This document shows positions 35,958-47,994 of a stretch of DNA of 64,000 nt, in pieces. The DNA is from Datisca glomerata (lineage: Eukaryota; Streptophyta; Magnoliopsida; Cucurbitales; Datiscaceae). A program made the position numbers and the translations under genes. Position 1 is the stretch's first letter, and every line of letters begins with the position of its first letter. The notes beneath the pieces are model-generated. The model saw only the letters and a program-made list of their open reading frames with translations. It did no database searches and had not been told where the DNA came from. The stretch lies in the NCBI GenBank assembly GCA_003255025.1, contig QANY01004982.1, positions 930,591-994,590 on the forward strand, written 5' to 3'.

Positions 35958-36624
35958 TGTTATGGGTGTTTTCCAACCTCCAATAAACTGATGACACGTC
36001 TTATGTTGCATTGAGAAGCCTATGACGAAAGAAAGTTTTTAAAGAGAATGGCCAACCTTGACTTGTCAGCCTTAAGGAAGCTCGGGTTTCACAGACCCGA
36101 GTACGTATAAAAGATTGAAGTTCAGGAGGAGAGCTCTGTTAACCTCTAGCACAAGGCTATCATTGCCAGCCGAAAGTAGCACTCAATAGGTCGAATCACC
36201 ATGACATGATGTCAGGATAGTCTCTGTCTGATCATTTCAACATTTAACGCAGAATGATTTATGTCAAAGTCGTCTCACTTTTGTCCAATCAAAGACAGGC
36301 ATCGTGTCTTGTGAGGCTTCCCCATCATGCCTCCGAGAGGCTTCTTTGACACGCTTCCTCTCATCCAAAGACTGAGGTATAAATACATCTATCGGCAAAC
36401 AGAAGAGGTATGACTACTCTCTCCCAAGAAAATTATGTCAGAATATCGATTGAATACTGACTTAGGCATCAGAGGCCCTTAGGCAAGGAGACCCCCCCCC
36501 CTTTCCTGGGGATTCCTCGCTCTTTAGATTCTTTGTTTATATTTTGCAGACATTGAGGATACGATGAGCTCAATACGGAGGGAAGCCTATAAGAACAATG
36601 ATGTTGAAGTTTTCGGCCGAAACA
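35958..36624 (+). repeat. LARD copy 2, 5' LTR
   Basis: 667 bp, direct repeat of 40668-41315. Contains a TATA box candidate (TATAAATA at 36378-36385, also kept in the 3' LTR near 41078), the expected position of the element's promoter. A C10-11 run lies at 36491. Confidence 0.9.
36378..36385 (+). promoter_or_regulatory. LTR TATA box candidate
   Basis: GAGGTATAAATACATCTA, conserved between both LTRs of this element. Confidence 0.6.
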
Positions 36625-38050
36625 GTTGGCGCCGTCTATGGGGAAGATGAGAAAATCATTCCTTTTTATAGTACTTGAGACCCTTCCCCTCCCGAAGAGG
36701 GAGGATGAGTTTGGCCTCCTACACCGATGAAGTCCAAGAAGAGGGGAAAGATCCATTCCTCTCCTAGCTAAGAGAAGAATCATCTTCCATCGTGGTGATT
36801 ACGTGAAAGAGGAAGAGGAAAACAGTGGTTGTAATCTCTGAGGTAACCAGGAAATGGAGGAAAGGCATGCCAGGTACCGTTCAAATCATAACAATCTCTT
36901 ACACATAATTGATTCTCCCCCATGACTCAAAGGCTCACTGGCGGAGTCGCTATGCACTCGCAAAACCATGGGAAAAATCCATCCACGAGAAGGCAAGGCG
37001 ACACCCTAATATAGAGAACTGTCACCCCTCGAAGAAACCAGGACCAAAGTGAAACCCGACTTCGCAAGGCCATATGTTCCCTTTTTGTAAGGTTCTAGTT
37101 GGGCTCATCCTAGGAGGAGAACAAGGTCGTCGGAGAGCGACGAAGGAAAATATCGGTGGGACACCCCCCACCCTACTCATTGGTGCCCTCTTTTGGCCAC
37201 CAACGATTTTACAGAGCTCCAACTCGGGCAAAGTAAAACCGTGTTGCACGGATAAATGACTCTAGGTACATTCCCAGTTGAAATATAGAGTCCCATACCA
37301 ATCCTTCACCACGAGTGAAATGAGAATTAAGGCTAGGCAGCTCTCGGCTCCCACGTCTCGATCCAGGTGAAACGGAAGGACGAAGGTTGTGCCAAAACTG
37401 GTACACGAGCTCGCAAATAAAGCAGGACATGAAGCTTTGGGAAAAGAGTAAGGACACCACAAGACTTCTTACTCCAATTTTTGGTAGAACCATATTGTTC
37501 ATGGTGAAATACACGGGCATGTTTCTCCCAAGTCCCCGTATAAAATGGATAAACCCATAAGATTGGAGCTCGCAACTGACGCACCGCCCGAGGAATAACC
37601 CCAGGAGGAACCCGAAGGCTTGGGGTGGTAAATCTTCATCCCACTGGAATTCTCGGAAAGAACTGCTCAAGACAATTCGACATTTATCCCCTAGTTGAAT
37701 TATATGCTCGAGAGGTACCGCCATCAAGGCAAAGATGAAGCTAAAAAAGAGAGACGCCCAAACAAAAAGAAATGAAGGGCAAAAGCTTAGGAAACAAAGC
37801 CTCGGCTATCTATGGCCCACCACCTCGGTGTAGTGGATGACAAAGATCATGTACTCATCGGCATTGGTCACATAAGAGGTCTCATTTTCTACTCAAACAA
37901 TCTTCTTATTTAAAAACAACTTCTTATAAGGTCTTTTTTGAACGATTCTACTTTCCTGAAAAACTAGAACATGTCGTAGAAATATTTTCTAATGATTTTC
38001 TGACTTTCTTGCAAGTCTCCAATGATCGACTCTTCTATGACATGCGACAG
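36625..38050 (+). other. LARD copy 2 leader region, no recognised sense gene
   Basis: No gag, zinc knuckle or protease motif in the element's sense. The longest open frame is antisense, 37727-37209 (172 codons: DLPPQAFGFLLGLFLGRCVS; MPVYFTMNNMVLPKIGVRSL), which I do not recognise. Overlapping antisense frames at 37584-37333 and 37462-37262 are its shadows. Confidence 0.4.
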
Positions 38051-38880
38051 AGGATAAAAAAGTGATGACTGATGATGTGCTTTAGCCCACCAGTCGGGAT
38101 TAAACAAAAAAAGATGACTGATGATGTGCTCTAGCCTACCAGTCAGAATTAAACAAAAAATGATGTTCGTCGAGCACCCCAGCTCGTCAGACGGGATTCA
38201 AAGATCTAGCCAGAGCAAGCACTCCTGCTAGACATTCATGAAAGATGTATGCTGAGCACTCTAGCTCGTCAAACGAGATTCAAAGATCTATCCAAAGCAG
38301 GCACGCCTAGCTAGATATTAAGGCAAAGAGTGATATCTGCCGAGCACCCCAGCTCGTCAGACTGGATTCAATGGTCTAGCTAGAACAGGCATGCTTGGTT
38401 AGACATCAAGGAAATATGTTTGTCAAACACCTTAGGCCGTTAGACGGGATTCAAGGGTCTAGCCAGAGTTAGCACGCCTGGCTAGACATCAAGGCAAAGA
38501 ATAATTTATGTCGAGCACCGTAACTCATCAGATGAAATTGAAGGTCTAGCCAGAGCAAGCACGCCTAACAAGACATTGAGGAAATATGTCTGCTAAGCAC
38601 CCCAGCTCGTCAGACGAGATTCAAGGGTCTAGCCAGAGCAGACACATTTGACTAGACATCAAGGTAAAAGGTAATGTATGCCAAGTACCCTAACTCGTCA
38701 GACATGATTCAAAGGTCTAACCAGACTAAACACGCCTAGATAGACATTAAAGAAAGATGTATGTGGGGTACTCATGCTAGCAGACAGGATTAAGGGCCTA
38801 GCTAGAGCATGCACGCCTGACTAGACATCAAGGAAAGATGTCTGTCTAGCACTCACGCACCTGACAAGGTTAAGGGAAAG
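38050..38880 (+). repeat. Tandem array of ~85-bp units inside LARD copy 2
   Basis: About 8.5 units, each with versions of GATGTCTGCCGAGCACCCCA, GCTCGTCAGACGGGATTCAA, GGTCTAGCCAGAGCAGGCAC and CTAGACATCAAGGAAA. Unit length varies from about 82 to 88. Two ~50-bp units (GATGACTGATGATGTGCT..., 38065-38160) precede it, as in copy 1. Confidence 0.85.
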
Positions 38881-40667
38881 CCTTAGCCAATCCAATTTCG
38901 ACACCTGGGACAAGGTTATCATCTGAGCATTATAGCCGTAAAACAGGGACAATGCCCTATAATGAGCGCTTTAGCTTAACGATTTATCCGTAGCAAGATC
39001 ATCTGGGTAAGTGATACAGGAAAGGTCATCTGGTTAAAAACCAAGGAGTTTAACTTGCTCGCCAAACCAACAAAAAGTTCAACTAGAAGAGGACATGCCC
39101 GACTAAATATCAAAAGATAAACCCCTAATATGAGGAGGGTTCGCCTGACCTAACCTCCCAAATGGGAACACACACGAAGGTTTCATAAAGGTTATGATAG
39201 GTTTGTAAAACCCCCGACCTACAATGGGGGTAACTTGTCGGACAAATATCAATACCACCAAAAAAGATTAAGGCTCTTTAAGGCCTGCTCCGACTCAGGA
39301 CCACAAGCTCAAGTCAATAAAAGATGAAAGGGATGCAACACCCAACATAGTAGTCGGAACAACTACACATCTTAGGATAAAGATCTCATCCATACTGAGT
39401 TAAAGCTTAACTGTGGAAAAAGAAACTCTACCTGATTAAGGATAGTGCTCGATAGGAAATAGGCAAAAACAAAGATAACTAAAGGAGCCAGAAGTAAAGG
39501 AAGTTTATTTTCATTAATAAATAGAGGACTATAAGCACAAGCAAAGTGCAAAAATCTCCTTGGTTAAGGGAGCGATCCCCTCTTAATCTAACTTAACGGT
39601 AAAGGGCCTTCCACATTTGGACAGTGGTCGCAGGATCTTCACAACTCCCTTGAACTCTTCTAAGGTCTCGAGGACTTTGACTGCTCTGCTCTTAGGGCCT
39701 CAATCTTTTCCCCTTAAAGGGAGAAAGGAAGGAGACACCCATCATTGGCCTACTCCTTATACATCAACCCATTACAAACGGTCGGTGGAGTAAGTTGATG
39801 AAAGATTGAAAGGAAGGGGAGCACGAAGGAAGGAGATTGGTTATGGCTAGTAAAGATGCTTCATTACGAAGCAAAGGATAAGGCTTAACGACAGATTATA
39901 GGCCATTGTTAAGGGTAAAGTATCTACTATCAGGGGTGGAGAGCCAACACAAATAAAAAATTTGTTGAACAGGCTTAACGACAACAGGAAATTAAAGATA
40001 CGACAGAGAGGGAAGCAACAGTCATGAGAAAGGTGGGGGGTAGTGAAGGAGAATCCCCAAAACAGAAGAAGCCCCCGGAGAGGGTAGGACTACTGTTATC
40101 CTAAAGGAATCGGGAAGAGAGACGAAGATGAACAATGATTTCAACTATGCCAAGAAAGAAGTGATGAGGGAAATGATAAGGAGAACTGCCCATTTATAAG
40201 TCTTGAAGGAGTAAACTGCTCATTTAATGAGCATTAAAAGGGGCCAGGATGGCGACTGTTGGAGCCACTTTACAATCAATGAGCGGCTATTTCGCGGACC
40301 GATGAGGATATTCTGGAAGACCAAATGACAAAATTAAATGATACGATGCATTGAGAAGTTAGGACTACTGAAATAGTGACCCTCAACCTTCTCTATGCGC
40401 ACCCACTCGCCATTCATGCTCCCACTCCCAAGAGGTTAATGATTTTGAAACGTGGAAAAGATGAAACGACGCATGCGCGATAGAAGGGTCATATAATTAA
40501 TTCCATTCGGTGTAGTCTCCCTTGAAGAATAAAACTTAAGGTACAAGAGTGAGATGCCCAAAGCATGTGAAGTTTATCACGCCTAGGTAGCTCAGACATG
40601 CAGCTTGGATGGTGAAGTCTTTAGACTCGGGTATTAGAGACCACCCAAGTTCTTGGCTGGGGGCAAC
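38881..40667 (+). other. LARD copy 2 interior, non-coding
   Basis: Stop-rich sequence of moderate GC content with no ORF above 60 codons and no motif I recognise. Ends in the polypurine tract before the 3' LTR. Confidence 0.5.
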
Positions 40668-41315
40668 TGTTATGGGTGTTTTTCTAACCTCCAATAACCT
40701 CATGATACGTGTCATGCCGCTAGAAGCCTATGGCGAAAGAAAGTTTTTAAGGAGAAGGCCCAACCTCGACTGGTCAGCCTCATAGAAGCTCGGGTTGCAT
40801 AGAACCGAGCATGTATAAAAGATCAAAGCTCACGAGGAGAGCTTTTTTAACCCTAAGCACAAGGTCACCATTTCCCTATGAAAGTAGCACTCAACATGTC
40901 CAATCGCCATGACAAGATAGCCTACGTCCAATCATTTCGACATTTAATGCATAACACTTTATGTCAAGGTCGCCTCCCTTATGTCTAATCGAAGACAGAC
41001 ATCATGTCTTATGAGGCTTCCCCAACACACCTCCGAGAGGCTTCTTCGACACACTTCCTCTCACCTGAATACTGAGGTATAAATACATCTAATGATAAAC
41101 AAAAGAGGTATAACTACTCTCCTCTAAGGACGTATGTCAGAATATCGACTGAATACTAACTTAGACATCAGAGGCCCTTAGCCAAGCCCCCCTTTCCCCC
41201 GGTTTTCACGCTCTTTGGATTCTTTATTTGTGTTTGGTAAACATTAAGGATACGAGGAGCTCAATCCGGAAGGAAGACTATACAAAGAATGTTATTAAAG
41301 TTTTCGGCTGATACA
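40668..41315 (+). repeat. LARD copy 2, 3' LTR
   Basis: 648 bp, same termini as the 5' LTR and clearly diverged from it, so not a recent insertion. Confidence 0.9.
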
Positions 41316-41400
41316 AACTTATTTGTCATTTTCAAACTAAAAGGGTGTTTAAATCTCTTAAACAAACTATAAGTCGCATAAAAGGAATACACTATGAGAG
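41316..41400. repeat. MITE, right part
   Basis: Inverted partner of 35585-35957: TTTTCAAACTAAAAGGGTGT and TTAAACAAACTATAAGTCGC. 41401-41604 beyond it is unassigned. Confidence 0.65.
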
Positions 41401-41604
41401 ATACCAATGTGCAAGTTAAAAAAAAAAAAAGACAAAAACCAAAACACGTGAGTTGAAAAGTCTATTTTATTTATGAGATAAAGACTACTAAAGAGTGAGC
41501 TATACTTTTTCTTCCGGGCATAATTATGCATAAAAATAATATACATCTATGTATACGTATATTAACTTTGCATATTAAATTCATGTTTCATGCGGTCTAT
41601 CTAT

Positions 41605-42313
41605 TGGAAAAATGGTATTTTGGCAACTTTGAACTCAACTGGTGATACTCAAACTCTGATATTAGTGGGATCAAGTATAAACACGTTTTACATCTTATGG
41701 AAGGTAACTTGAGATAATGCGTTGCCAACTCTATTTGTTATTGAATGAGAAGTTTTTCTCAAAGTTTACCGAATAGATAAAAATTTGAACGGGAGATTAT
41801 CTCACCACCGCTAGATGATTCGGCACGATAAGATACAATACAGGATTGATCTTGGAGTTTATTAATTTTGGTAAAATTTCTAAAAAGTTTTGAAAAGCAT
41901 GGTATTTGACTTATATCTCTTCGATTTTCATATCTCCTCACAACATTGCCAAAAGTAACCAAGGTTGGTTTGAATGGCGACGAACCAACCTATATAAACT
42001 TGGTGGTTACTTGTTGCAACATAAAATAACATACACAACACATTCTTCCTATGTATTGTCATATTCTCTCTTGCATTTGGGTCTGTTGTGTCCGATTATA
42101 AGACAAAGTTACATTCCTGGTTCCTATCGATTGAAATGCTACTTCCGTAGGAATGAAATATTTACCCTATCTTGAGAGATGATTACTCAACACCTTAAGC
42201 ACCTATGAGGGGATAAATTTATCTTAAGGTGACAGTTGTCGCACTAATGAGTTCGGATCATCCTTTTACTTAATGACTACATAAATCTGTAAGTTTTCTC
42301 TCTTTGCATTGCA
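41605..42313 (+). repeat. Host copia 5' LTR
   Basis: Direct repeat of 54749-55438. Contains TATATAAA at 41991-41998, a likely promoter. The segment 42314-43407 is untranslated leader with an (AT)n run at 42571-42590; no primer-binding site is evident after CATTGCA. Confidence 0.85.
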
Positions 42314-43407
42314 GGTGCTCACAATCTTAAGACGAATTTATAAATTAATAAATCTGCATGCAATTTTGGATCGGCTTAAATTCAATTATGCAATTTTAGG
42401 GAATTCATAATTTAATTGATCATAGTCATAGATTGAATACATAGTTTAAATCTATTCTGTACGTGGTTCTTGCACAGCCATAAGGATATTTCGATCTTTT
42501 ATCCATTTTGATTGCATAATTTATATTTGATTTGTGGTTTGCTTGTGAATTGTATTATAAGTGTTGTTTGAATATATATATATATATATACATACACTCT
42601 TTTCACAGTGTGTTATGTCTGTTTCTACAATTTTTCCTTGCCCTTTTTTTTTTTCATTTTTACAGCTACAAAGTTTGAAGATTGCATCGGTTCAGTATCG
42701 TTCTTAAGTTTCTTTATCTGAATATCGTATCTTTACTGTATAATTACAGTTTTATTGAAAATTTGGATTTAGTAAGTTAAGCACTAAAATTGAATTTGTT
42801 ATAATCTAACTTATCTTGTATTGCACTATTGTGTCTGAATTTTGAGTCAGTCATATTGTGTCATTTCCATCTTCAGCTTCAGTTAATGTTTTGCGGTCGG
42901 CAGTCAATTCTATACATGTTAATTATCTATTGTTTAACATGGAATTTCGATCTATTGTATCTCACCATTTACAAATTATAGTAGTTGACATTCTGAGCAC
43001 GGTCCTAAATTATCATTGCCTTTTGTCCAATTCTACATAAATTAGTCAACTTCTGGATTCAATTTTTTTAGTATATGTCTCCTACATTTATCTAGTTGTG
43101 AATTTTCTCATATAACAAAAAGTATTGAAATTTATTGGTTAAATTGAATTTGCTGCTACTGATTTACATCATTTGAAGGCAAACTTTTTTTTTTTTATAT
43201 ATCGTTCATTCAACATTATTCTTACACTTTGCACCGCTTGGATTCTTTTATAACTCCATTGAATTCTTCTATTTACTACATGTTTCGTGAGTGTGGTACT
43301 GTTTTCTCAAATTTTTGTTTGCAAGTGTAAAGTATTCACGGTTCTAATTTGCATGCGTTGTTTCATATAAGTTTCTGAAAATATTTTATTCTGTTTTCAT
43401 AATAGAA

Positions 43408-43790
43408 ATGGATACGTCTAGCAATCCAATATATGTCCCTACTCTTGGTGTAAATCATGGAAAAAAATCAGAAAAATTCAATGGTGTAGATTTAAAACGA
43501 AAGTAACATGAAATATTATTTTATCTCAACACTTAGAATTTGGTTAAGTTTTTCATTGAAGATGTTCTTGTACTTAAAGAATAAGAAACTAACAATGTGA
43601 AAGTTGTTGCTGTGGATGCTTGGAAGCATTCAAACTTTCTTTATAAAAGTCATATACTCAACGAACTTGATAACACATTGTATAATGTCTACAGTGCGGT
43701 AAATTCGATGAAAGAACTTTTGGAGTCTTTGGACAAGAAGTATAAAGTTGAAGATGTCGGTGCAAATAAATTTATTGTCGGTCGGTTTTT
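43408..43790 (+). pseudogene. Copia gag, 5' part
   Basis: ATG 43408 (MDTSSNPIYVPTLGVNHGKK) then, after stops, AVDAWKHSNFLYKSHILNEL and SAVNSMKELLESLDKKYKVE, the UBN2-type gag of copia elements. It stops exactly at the CACTA terminus at 43791; the following gag residues resume at 48367 in the matching frame. Confidence 0.88.
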
Positions 43791-44091
43791 CACTACTACA
43801 AAAGGGATTTTAATGACAGCAGAATACTAGTTTTTATGACAGATACCTTAAACCTGTCATAAAAAACAAGTACTGAAGTGATTTTTTTAGCTAATATGAC
43901 AGCTTTTAAATAATCGGTCATAATATGCTCATCTACTGTGATAGGTAATTCTAAAATTTATCAAAATCTTTTTACTTTTTTTATTAGATTATTTTTTACG
44001 CTCTCATCATTACCCAAGTTTTCTTTATTTACAAAAATGTCATCTTATAATCCTAATCTAAACCAATTTCCCCATCGAGCCTCTCCCTTGA

Positions 44092-44098
<7 letters not shown>

Positions 44099-44141
<43 letters not shown>

Positions 44142-44255
44142 TAGTATCGTCGTTCCCTCGATCTCTCTCGCTTAGTATCATCGCTCCCTCGATCTCTCTC
44201 TCGCTTAGTATCGTCGCTCCCTCGATCTCTCTCTGTTGCTCTCCATCAATTTCTC
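44099..44255. repeat. (CT)n microsatellite and a ~35-bp minisatellite
   Basis: About 20 CT units at 44099-44138, then three diverged units containing CGCTTAGTATCGTCG and CTCCCTCGATCTCTCTC. Confidence 0.9.
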
Positions 44256-45687
44256 TCTCCATTTTCTTCGATCCGCTAGAGAAAGTCGTCTCTCCCTTCC
44301 GGTAGTAACCTCAAGCTCCCATTGAAGCTGCCCTGAAACTTGCGCAACCCTCTGCAAAAACAGATAGTGCTCAACCTTAAGTTCACGATTTGGTTGTAGA
44401 TCTGTATTTTGTTTCAGATCTAATTTTAGATTTGGGATTTTTTAGGGATTTGGTTATATAGATTAGTGTTTATGGTAACCCTAAGTTCACGATTTGTTTT
44501 AGGGATTCTGATTGTTGGGGGTTCGCGATTTTTTTTACATATGACTTTTTTTCTAATTGATGAGATTTTGAGTTCTACTCTAATATCTGGATACTGATCT
44601 CTATTATCTATTTTGTTTTCCAAAAATATTGGACCCTCCGGTAATTTAGTAACGTAGTAATTTGATGTGGTCAAGTTATTAACTCATATGTAAATCAGTA
44701 AGTAACTAAGGGAAACTGTAGCGATAAATGTGACTCTTGACCAAGGATAAGTTTTGCAGCGGAGGCCAACCTAGGTTTCTGTTTCCCTAGGTTCCGGACA
44801 CAACATTTCTAGCTCGAGCGATTTGCTACGACACTATTTTTTTAGCACAGATCTTTCTTTCTTTATTGCAGTTATCTTTTAGAAAAATTGGTTGTTCAGA
44901 TTTTGCAGTGGAATTAATTTTAATTGTCAATCCGACTATCTGGGAATAAAAATAGTTTAGTATGATTGAGTACTCTTATGTTTCCTCTTTGTGAAGTTGG
45001 GACAGAGGTGAAATTTTATCTTGTTTCTGCTTGAACAAGTATCTGATAAGAGACTCCTTACAACTTTGTTATTTATATTTTTTTTCTTTTTCCCGGTCGC
45101 TCTCTTCTATATGCCCACCTACATTCTTAGAGATATATGAGTGTGTTGTACACGGAGATGGATATGGGCATGCATTTCATTGACTTTTCCCATGGATAGT
45201 TTACACTTAAAAAGTACTATTGTGATGAATGTCAATGTGTCATATATCATATATGTATGTAGATGTATGTTGATGAGCATTAGAATTTTTTATTCTAATA
45301 TTTATTGTGTCATTATAATTATTATATTTTCATTAATAATCATGGCTTGTAATCGTGAATCTTCTTATATATTAGAAGGGACTTTGTAAAGTTGAAATTC
45401 TGTTTGAGATATTGGGTCATGTTAGTTATTCTTGTAAGATTAGTTATTATTGTAACCTATCTTCTGGAAAATCAATATTTGACATCCGAATCAATTTTCT
45501 ATTTGGCCGTTGGAACAAATGGATAGGGAGCTGGTAAATCTGCAGTTTTGAATAGTTTAATTGGACCTCCGATTCTAGTGAGTTGGATTTAACTTTTTTT
45601 CCCATTCCAATATTATCTGTCTGAAGTGATAATGATGTAGATGTGTTATCTTTATTACTAAGTTTCTTCTCTTTCTTTTGCATCCAG

Positions 45688-47742
45688 CCAATTTGTGAAA
45701 ATGGCGCTACTCGAGCCCCTATAAGCATTGCTTTATTGAGAGATAGTTCTTTAAGCAGCAAAGCAATTCTCTTGCATATTGACAATAAGTCTCAACAAGT
45801 TTCTACAAGTAATTAACAATTGATGACACTTCTTGATTTAAGTTTGTGGTTTCAATGTCTTCTTTTTTTGTGTTCACGTATTAATAGCAATGGGTTTAGT
45901 TTTTTGGTTTTCGACGTGGATTGCTTATCCTCCGAACGTTTCTTGTACAATCATGTTTAATCAATAAATTTTGTTTCTCATAAAAAATTGATGGGTTTTG
46001 GTGAACTTTAACGGTATCATTGCCATGCCCTGCTATTGTAGAAGGTTCATCATCAACTGCCTATTATAAAGATATAATGCATTAGTCGCTACTAGAATGA
46101 CGACTTCTAACAGATTCCTACATACACTGAATTTTATGTTATTTTCTATTAGCTGGTGAGAGTTTTCTTGTGGGTCCCTTTATAAGCCCGTAATGTTTGT
46201 TGTGGTGGCTTACATGCTATGCAAGTGCCTTACGACATTTTTTGCAGGACAAACTAAGTAAAGGTTCCTCAGGCAAGAGCCAAGATGAAATATATTTAAA
46301 GCTTTGCACGAGTACATGTGGGTTTGTAGTGTATGGTTGGCTGCTTTTTACGTGATATTCTTCAGCCTCTTTCATGCTATCAAATGCTGTGATGAGCTTT
46401 CGTGGAGAACTAGAGTTTTCTCCAGATAATTTGTAGGGTACGGCAGAATTAATTGTTGGAAGATTGGAAATACTGAAAATCAGTATCAGTGGACAGTTGC
46501 TATGATATTGACAAATATCTGTAAGGTAATTTAGCAATTCAAGTTCTTTTTCTTAGCATTGGTGTTTTATGTTTTACCATTGATTCTTCTTGGTGCCCAA
46601 ACAATTTGCTTAGATTTGCAGCATGTTTCACTCAAAATAATGTTCTAGGGTCTGGAAATGCAATAATTGGGTTCTTGGATCTCTATCTTGTTCGTGTCAG
46701 CAAGTTAAGAATATAAATAAACTATGTTAGTTTTTTTGGAAAAGAAAGAGAAAGAGAAAGATAGATTTTGTTTTTCATAAGAATGACTCCTAGAAAACTT
46801 AGGCATTCACACCCAGGGTTAGAATTGCCTCATGAAATTCGACAAAGTTTACTTACTCCAAGATAAATGAAAGTTGAGGAAAATGCCAGAAAGTCTAGTC
46901 TATCAACATAAATACTAAAACAAATATGAAAAAAAGACTCTTAGTTAGTTTTAAGCTAAGCATATGCCCTATTTGATTCTGACTTCTGGTTCTTAATAGA
47001 ACTTTTCTAGTTTTGATTTTGGATTTTCTTATTTGTTATTCTTACCAAATCATATACATTGAGGCATTTTGGATTTTCATTTGATATCTATCTTTTTTCA
47101 TATCTAAAAAAAACTAAAAACAAAGAAATGTAGGAAAAAGACATCTAATTGGAGCTAAAAATGCTAATTTGATTTCCTGTCATGGTACTTGCTATTTGAT
47201 GAGTCAAGTTCTCATGATGTTTCTTATGTTCTATGTAATGCAACTTCTCAGCACCTCCTCTAAAGTTGATTGATTTACCTGGGTTGGATCAACGAATAAT
47301 GGATGAGTCAACAGTAAGTAGTGCTCGTAAGCTACGTATTTTTATTCAAATGTTTATGAGGTCCTAATTTTCATCATTTTGGCAATGGATTTTTCCACAT
47401 TCTTCATCAATGAAGAAAAATCCTTATTTTAATTTTTAACGTTTAGTTGTTAATTTCTGAGTCATTTTGTAATTAATTTTCTCTTTAGAAAAGAGAGGCC
47501 CATTTCCCTCATCCCTTTTGCCCCTCCCAATCATTTTTCATAAGAGTCACCACCAAGCACGTTCACTCATTGCTTTCAATGTGTTTTTACTTGAGAACTA
47601 GTGTAAACTAATTGCATAAATATTATGTTTTGTGCACAGGTCATTGAGTATGTTGAACATAATGATGCCATTTCGGCTTCCCAAGCACCTGAGATTGCTT
47701 CATCTCGAGCTCTCAGAATCGCTAAAGAATATGATGCAGAAG
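45688..47742 (+). pseudogene. Captured DRP2-type dynamin GTPase-domain fragment, introns retained
   Basis: Four exons on the plus strand with AG/GT borders: 45688-45808 ([37 protein letters not shown]), 46248-46316 ([20 protein letters not shown]), 47252-47313 ([20 protein letters not shown]), 47640-47742 ([31 protein letters not shown]). Together they cover switch I and the DxxG motif (DLPG, switch II) of plant DRP2 (dynamin-related protein 2, clathrin-vesicle scission). The P-loop exon upstream and everything after the GTPase middle are absent. The last exon has lost about six codons that normally lie between the DAI and ASQAPE motifs, in frame. Intron sequence is kept, so capture was at DNA level. 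Confidence 0.9.
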
Positions 47743-47994
47743 GTAAGTAAACTCACAAGGACTGATATCTCACCTCTAAGATTTGAAAATATGCATGTAT
47801 TAAGAGATGATCCCGACTCTACCTATTTCAATACTTTATTCTACCTTTTTCAGGATTATGTTAGTTTCTACTATTGATTTTTACTGGTTAGTAGCTGACA
47901 TTTGTAGCCGAAGACTTATGTTGCATTCCACTCCATTTTCATGCATTCCACGTCTTCGTCCCATTTGCTGTGTGGTTCCTCTAATCGTATTTCT

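Larger units (their letters stand above)
35958..41315 (+). mobile_element. Non-autonomous LTR retrotransposon (LARD type), copy 2
   Basis: LTRs at 35958-36624 and 40668-41315 begin TGTTATGGGTGTTTT and end CCGAAACA/TGATACA. Flanks GACTT and AACTT are a 4-of-5 target duplication. After the 5' LTR comes GTTGGCGCCGTCTATGGGG, whose first bases match a tRNA-Asp type primer-binding site. Before the 3' LTR is a purine tract (GGCTGGGGGCAAC). About 4 kb of interior lacks gag-pol and contains the same ~85-bp array as copy 1. It inserted into a MITE. Confidence 0.9.

Noticed and set aside
43938..44262. ORFs rich in SL or ER repeats
   Set aside because: Translation of a (CT)n microsatellite.
45447..45785. 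112-codon minus-strand ORF
   Set aside because: Antisense to dynamin exon 45688-45808; the plus-strand reading is the recognisable one.
46217..46537. 106-codon minus-strand ORF
   Set aside because: Antisense to a dynamin exon and its flanking intron; no independent motif.
47632..47877. 81-codon plus-strand ORF
   Set aside because: A different frame over the last dynamin exon, which reads correctly in the frame starting at 47640.
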